Shown here: positions 24,101 to 35,595 of the stretch, one piece after another
Layout: each line of letters starts with the position of its first letter
How positions within the stretch are numbered: position 1 is the stretch's first letter
NCBI GenBank assembly: GCA_000708835.1
Contig: DF237032.1
Span: forward strand, 62,001 to 126,000
Direction of reading: 5' to 3'
From: Klebsormidium nitens
Taxonomy: Eukaryota; Streptophyta; Klebsormidiophyceae; Klebsormidiales; Klebsormidiaceae
DNA: 64,000 nucleotides
Notes under the pieces: generated by a model
Told to the model about the DNA's origin: nothing
Databases searched by the model: none
Seen by the model: the letters and a program-made list of their open reading frames with translations, nothing else
Position numbers and translations under genes: made by a program

Positions 24101-26501
24101 GGATGACTGGATATTGCGAAGGTCGAGAGCGAACACGGGCTCCATTTCGTCCTCTGGCTTTGGGTGCATGCAGATCTCCAGAGAGGGAAAAGGATAGTTT
24201 GCGTTTGGCAGGGGCATTTGAGATCTTACTGACTTCGATCACTTATGCTCACTTGGTTTCTCGGAAACGAGTCGCATACCTAGGGACCCGCTCGAACATC
24301 CGCTTCTCAAAACATAGACGTCGAAAATTGTTCTCAACGTTCCTGTGACGCCTGATTCTTTACGTTTGAGTCAACGTGATCCAAGACCGATACCGATATG
24401 CCTCCTGTCCATATTATCAGAATCAGAAATCCGATAAACAAAAGAGGATTAAGAGACGTCACGTGCTTCCGTCCCGTGCTAGCTCTGGAAGGGAGCAAGG
24501 CATGCTCAGGCTCTTCAGGATGAGAATAATCTTTGTGTGCTTTTAGAAGCAAGCGCGACGTTTGCCGCTGCACGTGGCGACGTCCAGTACTGCTGTCACA
24601 CACCCGCTTCTAGCTAGTTGAAAATGATGGCGATGAAGACACCTTTCCATCCACCTTTCGCAGCAAGTGATCGACGAGCACGGCACGTGGCTGGCCGCCA
24701 ACAACGCGCGCCAAATCAGCAACTACGCGGACTTCGTGCGCGCGCGTTGGCCCGGCTTCTCCGAGGACTTTGAGGACCAGCCGGGGGCGCAGCTCGTGAA
24801 TTACGGCGGCGGGGATAACCCGCACGGGCGGGAAGCGCTCGAAGAGTTCAACCCCTCGGCAGCGGCCCTGGTGCTCGACAACGAAGTGCGGGAAGTGGTG
24901 AGTGCGCGGTCTTGTTTTTGGGTTTCAGGGTTCAGGGTTTAGGGTTTTAAGGTTTCGAAATGCCCTAAAGCCCTGAAAGCCTAAAAGCTTCTTGAGTGGT
25001 GGGAACATGAAGAGAGTGAATGTTGACTGCGTTTTCTAGCTGGCTGCGTGGGCATCCTGGTCAATAGCTTGTGCGAAAAGCGATGTTGCTCTGTTTCTGG
25101 GAACTTGAGTCAGGAAGAAAGGTTTCGGACGGCGGGATGTTCTGTAACCTTTGAGTACCGCAAGTTGGGCGGTCGAAAGGTGCGACGGACATGCCGCAAC
25201 TATCTGTGCGCAACTATCTCTCCGTTGTATTTTGCGGCGTCCGGAGATTTTGGAAAGAGAACCTTGAGGGTTGCCCTGCCCTCCTCTTTGAGGTCATCAA
25301 TATCGCTTTTTCTCGGCGCTTCGAAGTTTACGGCGCCGGAGGGCGAGACTTGAGCTGAAGTCTCGGAGAATCAAGACGCTAGAAGGATTACCCGTTCGTC
25401 TTCGACTGCTACATCACTAGAAGCTGCCAGTGCGCGGAATCTTGAGTTCAAGCGGCCTAGCTTGGCGCAACCACAAATCTAGCAGAATCCTAACGAGCTG
25501 CGCAAGCCGTCAACGCTGACGTCATCATTTATTGTCACCTAGGTTCTGGGCTTGGCTGCAAACACGGGCGGCGCGGGCGCGCTCGCGTATGGCCTGACCA
25601 CCGTGCTTCCGACGACGCTAGAGGACTTGCTCGCGCTCACCGTCTGCTCCCTGCTTGGGTGAGTGTATTCACACCGTGTTTCATTTCTTTTTGGAGCCCT
25701 TATGTCGTCGAACGTGGGCCGTCCGAGTGCGGTCCCCCGGATCTGCCCAACCAGCCGAGCATTCTTCAAGCTGAATGTAGTTTGTTTCCTTAGGATCACT
25801 AAGAAGGATAAAGTATAAAGTAGAAACAGATAACTTTTCAAGAATATGGAATCGTTCTGATCAAGCTGGGCTCTGTCTGGACGAGCAGATTGTTTCAAGC
25901 TTCAGAGCTGGGTCCCAACTTGTCCCTCTGTGGCCAGGAGTCCTATCCTGAGGACACTCTTCGGGAGAAGGGGATTAATGTGCTCTCGAAATTTTTGACC
26001 CTTTAGTTGTAAGCAGAAGTTTTGGTAGGGATCTCAGTTCTGACTGGACGAGGGACGTCCAATCTGGGCGCTTTGATTTCGAAGGATGTTTCATTCGTAC
26101 CGAAGGTTTGGAACTTTCAGAGTGGGCTTTTTCGAATATCGTCCGCCGGGCCGCACGCTTTTGTGGGCCTTGGAGAGTGATGCAGAACCATGCAGACTTG
26201 AACACTCGTCTATTTTGGCAGGTATGCGGGGATCCTCACGCTGCCTCAAAAGCGAGGGGAAGTAAAAAAGAAGGTGCGGAGGTCGTCGGAAAAGTTCGCG
26301 GCCGAAATAGAGGAGGCTATGCGGAAAGATATGGAGGAGGAGTTGGACCGCATGGCCAGTGCGGTTGAGGAACTCATCGCTCCGTATCGGCAAGCTGCTC
26401 TCGAGGAGGTGGCGCGAGTAAACAAAGTAGAAGCGCAACTTAGCGAAGTTGATGCCGACTTGAGGACGGCGAGATCAAAGGTGCGACGGTTTGGAGAATG
26501 A
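18181..26501 (+). CDS. FZL: FZL: chloroplast fuzzy-onion-like dynamin GTPase with N-terminal thiamine-phosphate-synthase-like domain
   Basis: Twelve exons: 18181-18748, 19189-19721, 20037-20105, 20473-20673, 21277-21408, 21845-21931, 22227-22601, 22867-22932, 23807-23980, 24664-24897, 25543-25658 and 26222-26501; 944 residues. Plant FZL shapes thylakoids and chloroplasts. Seen in order: a Ser/Arg/His-containing N-terminus that could be a plastid transit peptide; a TenI/ThiE-like domain at about 75-330 (VVSVSAGDVLTGG, GADGVLLSAQG, GLPTVVARRML, GADGVVVSLIELEGG); the GTPase with P-loop GEFNSGKSS (391-399), switch DTPGTN (462-467) and NKAD (520-523); a helical middle; a hydrophobic pair at about 813-860 including GLTTVLPTTLEDLLAL; and a charged C-terminal coiled coil. 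Intron 7 uses a GC donor at 22602. The phase of every join is consistent. Confidence 0.92.
23621..23672 (+). repeat. Possible decayed copy of FZL exon 9 acceptor and start
   Basis: Within FZL intron 8 the words GTGCTGCCAGGTGGC and a following GC-rich stretch resemble the true acceptor and start of exon 9 at about 23799-23850. Fifteen bases around the splice site match almost exactly; the rest is only loosely alike. A yet weaker copy may lie near 23536-23565. Confidence 0.4.
24933..24975 (+). repeat. Hairpin of plant telomere-like words in FZL intron 10
   Basis: CAGGGTTTAGGG at 24933-24944 faces CCCTAAAGCCCTG at 24963-24975, which pair with one bulge across an 18-base loop. TTTAGGG is the common plant telomere unit. 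It begins about 35 bases after the donor, so it would be in the pre-mRNA. Confidence 0.55.
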
Positions 26502-27395
26502 CGGTCTCGGAACCTTTTTGTCCTTGTGTTTGAGTGCGAGTGTAACTTTTGGGTGGTCCAAGTCCAAGGCTCAAAACACAGATGGTCCCCCGTACTGCAT
26601 GAGGCCTGTAAAATTCACCATGTTAATAAACATGCGATATGTTTTGCGGAATCAGATCTGGAGGTGGCCTCCATTTTACATCGCCATGGGGGCGGCTATC
26701 GTAAACACTTGATTCCAAGCTAGTAACGCAGCCGGGCATGGCGCATGAAAACGGTTTATACACATGTATCACATTCCGTTATACCATATGCAAGAGAGTG
26801 AGTATGTACGTGCACGTACATACGACCATGCCCCGTATGGTCGTCCCCGGCCATGGTCAGTGCAGCATGGCCGGCCCGGACGATCGATTTCGGCCAATCG
26901 CGATTGGCCGGCCGTATAGAATTTCTTGATTCAATTGTCATGGAACTAATTGCCCCATCCACGTACAACGACGCGTAGTTAATTATGAACAGGCACCCGT
27001 GGATCCGTGTGACACTATACGGTCACATGGCCGCGGCGCACACTTGGCACTTTCTAGCTGATCGTTTCCTTTCCGCGGCCAACTCTCGCGATCATGCGCA
27101 TGTTTGATGACACGGGACGTTTAATGATCAATTGGTGCTCACGTCGAACATTTGTCTTGTTGCGCACAACACATGGTGCAAGCGTTGATTTAGCGCGAAA
27201 CTTATCCATCGACACATGATGGACACTTGATGAATGTCAACATGTCCTTTTTCGTGGTACAAAGTAGCACTTATAGATGTCCGGTGGGGACAATACACCC
27301 AGCTAATCTTACAGGTTTAGTATCTGATCAACAGCTTTGCTCAATGTGCGTATCTATTCTATGTACATACTCCCAGCTTTCCCAGTGTTCCTTGC
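26502..27395. other. Convergent spacer between FZL and SYP2, palindrome-rich
   Basis: No gene supported. Both neighbours end here. The centre at 26800-26915 holds several long perfect inverted repeats, annotated separately; the rest has ordinary mixed sequence with many short palindromes (GCATGC-, GATC- and TCGA-containing words). Confidence 0.55.
26802..26910. repeat. Cluster of perfect palindromes
   Basis: Three inverted repeats lie within 110 bp. First, a 22-bp perfect palindrome without a loop at 26802-26823, centred on GTGCAC. Second, an 8-bp stem ACGACCAT/ATGGTCGT around 26822-26844 with a 7-base loop. Third, a 20-bp perfect palindrome CGGCCAATCGCGATTGGCCG at 26891-26910, which carries CCAAT in both directions. 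Each was checked base by base against its reverse complement. Confidence 0.8.
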
Positions 27396-30300
27396 TTACG
27401 CCACCATCACAAAGACGATGATGATTAGCGCTAAGCTGAAGAAGACCATTAAGCAGCACGCCTGCACAGTCAAGGACGAGCGTCAAACATTGCTTCTCAG
27501 ACGAAAGTGCAAGCGTGAACTCCTTGCAAGCGCGAATAAGCAAGCGAAGCCATCTTCTGCTTCACAAACAGTCCACAAAGAGGTCGTGGGTTCCTAAACA
27601 TAGTTTCGCTGACGCAGTATGCATAGGCTTACCGGACTCTACAAGGACTCCTTGCAGTGACTCTAGCACAGAAAGACTTCTGGAGAGGCAGTTGAGCAGA
27701 TTATCTACTGCGTTGTGGTCAGACTTCAAAAGCAAATGCACAGTCGTAGAGCGAACTTACCGTCGACGCGTTTGACTTTTGCCGCTTGGCAGCTCCTCGC
27801 AGTTCCTTGTTCGCCCGGATCATGGACTCGTCCGTGGACACCAGATTGGAGTCGATCAGATCTGCACAGAGATATCCTCGATGAGAATGCCTCCACTTCT
27901 TAAACCTCAGCCGTTGTTGCTATTCGTCGTACCGGATGAAAATCACCGCAAAGACGTCGTTACAAGCAGCGAAACGTCCCGTAAAACGCATTGGACAATC
28001 TCAGGGAAAGACGTCCTTACGAGAGGCGAAACGTCCATACGAGAAGCGAAACGCAGGTTTGACTAGACTCTTGAGCAGCGACTCGAGCGGAGACATTGAC
28101 TCGCTGTGGTAAAAAGCCTCCGCTTTGACGACTTCCCGCCTTTACCACAATTGCACACTTTCTATCGCATCCCTCTTCCTCTGGTCCTCAACTCAAGTAA
28201 GATATCGCAAGCCGGCTTTGCCGTGTCTTGAGATTGACGACAACCAGACGAGATGCACAGCTGTCCCTTCCTCGCTTCCAATCCACCACCCCACGAGCTT
28301 CTTCCTCTGAGAAAGGAGCATATCACCCCTCGCAATCTCGCGAACTGCAATATCTGTGAGCCACAACCCACTCCGGCCCTCGTCTCTCAAGTTGCCCTCT
28401 GATAGCATTGCCGTCCAAAAGCACTGCCTATCCACCGCAGTGTGTAAGGACTTAACAATTTAACGGGGTTGCGGGGTAAGGTTAAACGGGTTCCGATTTC
28501 ATGGTGAGGGGTCGCGGGGGCTGACCTATAGAGCTGCCCTGTTCTTGCACAAGCTGCGCCAGGTCCTTGAACGTCTCGTGCACCTCCAGGATCTGCCCCT
28601 GGATATCCCGGATCCCCTCCTCGCGCTCGACGATCAGCGCCTCGTTGTAGTCCAGGTCAGCTTCCAAGTTCAGCACCTCTTGCCTGGTTATCGAAAAGAT
28701 GGGTTCGTGTTGGTTATCAAACGACGGGTTGATCCTTCTTTCTCAAAAACATGGTTCAGCCCTGGTCGTTGACAAGATGGGGTATGACCTCGTCGACAGA
28801 AACGTAACGCTCTGGTTAACAATCAACCCAAGAGGTGGCGGGAATATGAAAATGTTTCCGAATAACGAAAAGATTTGCAAGTTCGCTCTCAGGACTCGAG
28901 CACCTTCGCTCGCTCAACCGGCTGACGAAGTAGCTGAAGGACAAGCATCTGTAAGCTCAAAACGGAGTCCCTCGAAGTTGACATCGTTCTGCTCAGGAGA
29001 TAAACCTCCTTGCCTGGTAAAGAGCACCGAATGCCAAGAGATGCATACACGATCATTATGCTTTCAGACTTTTCCGAGCAGGTAGGGGCTTGCGTTGTGG
29101 AGAAGATTACGAGTCAGGAAAGGAAAGTGCGGCCCCCAAAGTCAAACATCCTTTTGAGGAACGGGCTTGCTGCCAAATAAATCGTATGGACCCTAGGAAC
29201 GTTGCAAACAAAGAGGCGTGAAAAGCATTCGTGCATGTTTTCAAGAAAACGGGTGGAGTAACAACAAGTGTGTTGATTGCGACCAACATCCATTAACAGC
29301 AGCGAATTTGCTTAATACGTACCAATGAAATCAAATTGGGAATACCAAACAGAGGCAGGGTCCGGGTTGACGCCTCAAAAGTCGATCCACCTACTTTTCC
29401 ATGGCAGCTGGAGAATGTTTAGTGGACTGCCACGCGTAAAGTCGTTTGAGGGACGCACCTTTGTTGCTGCACTAATAACGTTTGCCGTTCATCTCTGCTC
29501 CCCCCCTCCACTTGTATATGCAGACTGCACAAAATACGCAGAGAATATAAGTGGGTAATGTAAGGTAAGCCTGCTGTTCTGTGGCAATTGTGATACGAGC
29601 GGACAGTGGTGCCAGCTCAGAGGTTGACCCGGTTCTTTGTGCTCGACACGGTCGCTTCGGTATGGAAGGGGTCAACAGATCGTTTCGGGGTACTGCTTCA
29701 ACTGCTTGAAGTTCAAAGCATTGAAATCGAGATCAGAGAATGAAGGGGTCTTTAGAGCAATCGACACCAACTTCCCTGCACTATCGTCTGTTCTACATTT
29801 AGCATGGCTTTCGAGGTTGCTGCAATGACGCTGAGTACTCTCGTATCCCTACCATCCGCCAGAGGGAAAGATGCTAAATGCTCGCACGAACCTGCCCTGC
29901 GTTTCGTCAGATGTTCCCCAGATGTTTGGCGGCCGAAAAACAGCGTCTTTGGAAACCTACTGACACCTTTTGGGAGTCTCCAATTTCAACAGATGAGCAC
30001 AAGAGCTGTCAAAAACGAAAGCTGGACACGGACGCGCACCTGTCTGGGTTCTGGCTTTCCTTGGGCACATATGGAATGTACTTCTTTTCTCGGTCCAGTG
30101 CTTCTCGTTGGGCTTTTGAAAAATCGTTGAGGACTCGCTGGAGGTCGGCGGCCAGTTTCGTGTCCTGCCGCTTTCGTTCCAACTGCACACATAATGAATC
30201 ACATCTCACGGATGATTGATCATCTGACAACTCTCTCTGTCTTTGACGGTTTGTTTGCGCTAGCTCAAGCCACTTTGCCCAGCCTAACCATTCGAAGATC

Positions 30301-30971
30301 GTTAAGAATCACGTGACAAAATACTCAAAGGAGGTCTAGCAAAACACCCTGGTCCAGCGGTTGCGAAGCACAACCATTAATCCATGGCGAAAAGGCCCCT
30401 CACCCCAACGTTTGCCGTATGATCCCGCCCCGAAGCTGCCTTCAACTCATCTGTGGCCTTCTTTGCTAGTTCGGATATATGCGCGTTCGTCTTTGCCCTG
30501 GAGATGAAACCACAACGCAAGTCAAAAGAGTGACTAAGAACCTTCCTGAAATTGAGAGAGTGGTGCCACCTGCAAATGGAAAAAGTTTCATAATGCAAAC
30601 CCTAATGCTGGAATACTCCGCTGAACCACCAAGGAGGATACAACGGACAGCCTAAGCTAGAAGACTCCGAAAACCCTAACTTGCATGGGTGATGCTTGTT
30701 CAAGGATACCAAACAAAAGCAGCTGCTTCCAAGAATCGCTCGACAACAACTTCCATCTGTTGTTCGAGAGTTAGGCTAAGAAAACCCACAGTTTTTCTCG
30801 CAGCTTCGGTGTGTCCTTGGGCGTCCCCAGCGTATTGACATCCTTCTGGTATGTGTTCACTGCGGTCTTGAGCTGAAAGATGCTCGCCGCCAGCCGCTGT
30901 GTCCCATCCCCACTGGGGCCCCTATTTGCGGGACCTCGTGCTGGCCCCGCCCCCAAATCCTGAAAACTCAT
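27396..30971 (-). CDS. SYP2: SYP2-type syntaxin (vacuolar/prevacuolar Qa-SNARE)
   Basis: Seven exons: 30971-30790, 30497-30404, 30182-30040, 29524-29459, 28683-28526, 27861-27761 and 27461-27396; 269 residues, the usual SYP2 length. Role in the family: target SNARE for fusion at prevacuolar compartment and vacuole. N-terminus MSFQDLGAG and the block VNTLGTPKDTPKLREKL are di-agnostic of SYP2. The Habc helices follow through LAADLQRVLNDFSKAQREAL. The short exon 29524-29459 supplies RQTLLVQQQ, which joins QEVLNLEADLDYNEALIVE. The SNARE helix has FKDLAQLVQEQGSSID, with the central-layer glutamine in EQG. The last exon is the tail anchor CCLMVFFSLALIIIIVFVMV ending one residue later. Divergent with the YIPF gene, which also acts in the endomembrane system. 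Confidence 0.93.
27940..28060. repeat. Short repeated words in SYP2 intron 6
   Basis: GCGAAACG occurs three times and AAGACGTC-like words twice within 110 bp. Spacing is irregular. Reads like a decayed small tandem duplication inside the intron between the SNARE exon and the next exon. Confidence 0.45.
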
Positions 30972-31883
30972 CGCAGGAGGCTCTGCCTACAAGGACTATT
31001 ACACTGTCCCCTTCCAAGTGACGTGCGACCCTGTCTGTCTGCAACAAGGCTGTGAATCTTGTGCTGCTTGTCTTTTGTGAAAGGTCATCCGGATGTTCTT
31101 CAGGGGCCCTCTCTACTCATTCCTGCCGCATGCACTCAAGTTAATTACAGGGGGGCACAAGCATTCCACAGAGGCAGTCCCCCCCGCCTTCTACCTTCAA
31201 GGGTTTTCGCTCAGGCCTGTGAAGAGACAGCGGGCTTCCCCTCACGAATCCGAAGCGTCCTGGCGCCTGCCTCGCAAAGCAGGAATTGTAAAATGGAAAC
31301 TGACACACAGTCACTGAGGCGTTTTACATGGATAGTGACAGTGTTTAAGTGAACTTTGCCTGCATGTGTACGTGTGGTCCGGCAACCCTAACCACCCTTG
31401 GTTAGGGTTCTGAACAGCTTCCTTTTATCTGCAAGATGGTATTCACAGTAATCGGGGTTATTCGAGGGTTAACGTCAAGGTGCGATCTCCCCTGCCACTG
31501 CCAGACAGCCTCACTGCCCTCAGGCCCAGGGAAGACTCCGAAGAGCAAGGGAAGCAGCGTAGGATTGCTGCAGCACTCACGCGAAACGCGAAGGCGCCTT
31601 TCAACGTCACAGCTCTAGGAATGCGCTCAGAGGGCTGGCCCTTTGGTATCTAGTCTACTACAGGAAGCAAGACGTGAGCGAGTAGAGGGCTAGTGAAGTA
31701 AACTTTCGGTCCCGGACAAGACGCCGGAGGATCTCTTCAGCTCATTACAGAACACTGCGGCGATCAAATGCAATTCAGAGCGCAGCGGTGAAAGAAGGAC
31801 AGTCTACATCAGCTATATCAAGCGGTTGGGTTTGGCTTGGCTGACTGCGCGCCAGAAGCTTGGAATTCGCCCAATCAGCAACC
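30972..31883. promoter_or_regulatory. Divergent promoter region of SYP2 and the YIPF gene
   Basis: 912 bp between two divergent start codons. No gene is supported; the open frames are short and lack splice partners. It holds an inverted pair of telo-box words at 31384-31409, annotated separately. Confidence 0.45.
31384..31409. promoter_or_regulatory. Inverted telo-box pair (AACCCTAACC ... GGTTAGGGTT)
   Basis: A perfect 10-bp inverted repeat with a 6-base spacer. Each arm contains AACCCTAA, the telo-box core found in promoters of many plant growth and translation genes. It lies about 410 bp from the SYP2 start and 475 bp from the YIPF start. Confidence 0.55.
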
Positions 31884-34423
31884 ATGTCGTTGTACGTAAA
31901 TCTGCAGAATGAAGCAGAGGCAGCTTCTGGAAACAGTGTGCCGGTGAGCAATAAGGTTGTGGTTGTTCCTTGGATAACCGTTGGGCAAATCCGTGCTGAG
32001 ACAGAGGACAAGTCGAGCAGAAGTATGACAATTCAGACCGATAGATATTGAAAACTGCTTCCTACTGGATTGATCGTTTATCTTAATGCAGGACGTCCAT
32101 TCTGGGGTCCGCTCAAAAGTCGATTGCTTATCGTTTTCAAAATCCTTTTCGTAGGTCGCCGGTGACACAGTCCTACAATTTCAAGGTGAGATTGCTCTCC
32201 GCCTGTTAGTGGTGCAGCTGGAGCAATGGAAGCAAGAGGATATAGTCTTGATCTTGATAGTTCGGAGCGCTAGGCAAATCTGACCGGTTGGCCTTTCCAG
32301 ATCCACCACATGGGTGAATGCTCACAGCTACATCGATTCGGAAGCCGCTTTTTGAAAGAAGCTGGGCCCTGATGTGCACTATGTTTCATACTTGTGCAGA
32401 GTCTACATTCTCATCTGGTCAAGCAACTGGAAAGATGACTGGGAACAACAGGCCTGGAACCTCAGACGGTGAGGCGTCTACCACTTTCGCTTCATCCTGG
32501 GAAGCAGCAATGTCTGATATTTAATGGTTCTGCCATAGCTCTACACCCCGTTCCTTCGTGCTCTATGTATGTATGTTGTGAGGAATGGAGTCGCTTTTTC
32601 ATGTGTTTGGTATTTTTGTCATCTTTGCTTTGCAATCATGGTCTTTCCACTCAGCATCTACAGAATCTGCTGCAGCTCCCCCAGCTTGTCAATCGATGAA
32701 AGCCCCACAGAACGATCCCTTCAGCTGTATCTCTTAACCATACACCATGGCTGTACTTAGGGCAGCGCCCCCTGATCTGTGCCTTGTTTGCTGACAGCCA
32801 ACTTCACAACGCCTCTGGCGGGAGGCGCCAACAGTGGACCAGAGGGCGGGCATCCCGCAGCGCGTGGCAGCATGTTTTCGATCAACTACTACCGGCCGTA
32901 CTTTGACGTGGACACAGTGGATGTCCTGGGGCGAATTAAGGACTCGTTCATCCCCATCTCGGGCGACTTTGTGGAGAAAAACGCGGCCAATCCTGACCTG
33001 TGAGCGATCCGCCAGCGAATTTATGTTGCGAGCAGTGGTGTGGCTTCCTTTCAGCTAGGTGCTTTATAGTGCACACTGGGTTCTGCAGTCTTAGGTTAAC
33101 AGAGGTGCAAGAAACGCAGGCCTGGACTCCTTACGCTGAACTTAAGAAGTTACTGTACCTACCTGCATTGCCAGATTGCCGATGCACCTGCTACCATGTA
33201 GAGACATTTCAGGATCATGTGTCCCATCCAAGCTACAAGGTACCATAGTCCACAGTACTTGATTCCAAAGAAACAGTCAATCTGCTTTCGGAAAGTTAGG
33301 TATCCGGATGTTGCATTTGGAAAGTGCACCTTCGAAATTTGATATGGCCGTTGGAAGGCCAGAGACTGGGCAAATCATTCTCAGACCCTTTTCCAAGTGT
33401 CACCATATGGCATTTGGACTCCGGTTAGGCATAACCATACTAAATTCACCTTCTCCGGTCGGATTGCTAGAACGTTATCCTAAGTAAGATGCTTTGATTT
33501 CATCACTGTAGACTACGGTATCTGCAAAGCCCTATTGACGGTAGCCCATTGCCGACCAAACCTTTCTTCTGACGGGTCGCGGCATCTTTCCCTCAGGTAC
33601 GGTCCCTTCTGGATCTGCACCACGCTGATCTTTGTCACCGCCGCCCTCGGCAATTTCGCCACGTTCCTGAGCTTCAAACCGACTGCCGCCGAGCCTAAGT
33701 GGCACTACGACATCAACAAGGTCTCATACGGCTCCGCCATCTTCTACGGATACATTGGCGTCATCCCCCTCCTCCTCTTCTTTGTCATGAAGTACTACAG
33801 GGCGGCGATCGGGCTCGTCCAACTGTGGTGTCTGTACGGGTACTCGCTCGCGGTCTTCATCCCGATCACAGTGAGATTCTGTCACCGTACCTTGTTTCTT
33901 ATGCTTGCACTGCTTTGTCTGCTTCCTTGCTTCCTTGAGAGAAGGCTCTGAGGTGCCTTCTTCGATAGGGCCTTGTTTTGCAAACAGTAGCTCTTCAAGA
34001 CCTATAATCGGTAGAGCGAAAGTAATACATCGAGTAAGGACCCGTATTTTGCTTGGTCCTCTCGTCGAGCTTCCGGAAGAGTCGTCCGTGCTCCAAAAGC
34101 GCCATCATGTTGTTCTTTGCGAAACTTACTGCGTTCCTGCAACCTTTTTCTTACCTATCTCACTCATGTTCTGTCATCATCAATCACTAGAGTCTGTTTG
34201 CTTGCAGTTTTTGTGTGTCATCCCAATCGAGCTTGCGCGGTGGGGTGTTGTAGCTGCGGCGTGCTTGCTCTCGACCCTCTTCTTGGCGCTGAACATCCGA
34301 GGACACATTCTGCACACGACGGAGAACTGGTACCTCGTCGTGCTCGCAGTTGTGGCCTTGCATCTAGCTCTAGGACTGGTTCTGAAGCTTTACTTCTTCA
34401 CGTACTTCTCGTTCTCACTATAG
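31884..34423 (+). CDS. YIPF1/2-type Yip1-family membrane protein
   Basis: Six exons: 31884-31943, 32155-32185, 32400-32468, 32798-32999, 33597-33870 and 34208-34423; 283 residues in frame. Yip1-family proteins sit in ER-Golgi or trans-Golgi membranes and interact with Rab GTPases. The N-terminus is cytosolic and Gly/Ser-rich (VLQFQESTFSSGQATGK). The family block reads MFSINYYRPYFDVDTVDVLG, then RIKDSFIP, NPDLYGPFWICTTLIFV, YGSAIFYGYIGVIPLLLFFV, VQLWCLYGYSLAVFIPI and IPIELARWGVVAAACLLSTL, which implies five membrane segments. The C-terminus ends in KLYFFTYFSFSL. Exons 2 and 3 are tiny and were placed by phase and by resemblance to plant homologues. Divergent with SYP2, convergent with bystin. 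Confidence 0.9.
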
Positions 34424-35595
34424 TGTGTCCACAAGGGGTAGACTGATGAGACCTGTTTTGGAATATACCGTGAAATCAAAACGGCGCACATTTTCGATCT
34501 GCTTTCATCCAGTCCTTGGCCTGGACCTCTGAGCAATCGAATTTCGGACGGCAATCAGGTCACTTGCAGTGTTGATGCATATATTCTGGAGTCACAATGG
34601 CGTGCAAATCTGCCAGGTTGAAGCAGCAGTAGTGCAAGTTGACAGCCTCAGAGCTGGTTGGGATTGTACGGCTGATTCCATGCCCCACACTGAGGTGCCC
34701 TGCCGGCCAGTGGGTTAGGCCCCGGGCGGGGCGCCTAAAAGCAACCATCCAAAGATCATGCGATAGCTGAAACATCGAATCGTGAGTCGTACAGCTAGCT
34801 ATACTTATCTGCTGCACCAGCCAGCAATCGATCCGACCGTCTTGGCCGAAAATTTCATTCTCTGAAAATACGGGGAATCATCGCGCTGCGCGGCATATCA
34901 TCAAAGGGTTGCAATTACCATTGTAGCCCGACGATACTTGTCGAGATTCCGAACTGGCGGTCGATGAGCGTGCATTTCTGTCCCCGGCCCGTTCTACAAG
35001 TAACTAACGTTTAGCGACCGAGGATTGAATTGCATACTTAGAGCAATTCAAGTTCACAATGTTAATGATCCACTGGAGGAGTCCACTCAATCAGATACTG
35101 TCGGACTCGACATGCATGTGTCACTGTCATCCAACGTTTGAATCGTCCGAGCATCATGATCATGGTGGCGGCCGATGTATTGTTTTGATGCAGCTCTGTC
35201 GGAGGGTCGTGTACTGCATGGCAACCTCGTGCATGCAGGCAACCTCAGTCCAGCATGCCGCTCACCATGGTATACAGGCGTGTCAATGCCCCGACATGCT
35301 ACCAAGTGTTTATAGATAGACCATCGCCGTCAGCGTATCACCGAGTGTATTGGGGTACGTTTTACCCACGCTCCCGTCACAACAATGCATGCGTGGCTCA
35401 GTCTCACTGCACTGGTTTGTATACAAGATGATAGCCTTCAAAAGATCTCGCAGGCAATGCACACCGCACGGCTTGCGGCAATGTTAGCTGCACATGCTCG
35501 TCCTCAGACCCACTGGGGAGATGCCACTATCTCTGTAGGCGTACTGACGTCATTCCCATGCAAACGCTGTCGGATAACTGTTCACTCTTCGACGC
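34424..35595. other. Convergent spacer between the YIPF gene and bystin
   Basis: No gene supported. Two 3' ends face each other. The part at about 35100-35300 contains several short palindromes (CATGCATG, ATGATCAT). No repeat or transposon end was recognised. Confidence 0.55.

Noticed and set aside
24920-24950. Interstitial telomere array
   Set aside because: Only a few imperfect TTTAGGG words within an FZL intron; no array.
28990-29035. Word resembling the SYP2 SNARE-exon acceptor (ACCAGGCAAG)
   Set aside because: Only about 10-12 bases match the true acceptor near 28690; too short to call another exon-border copy.
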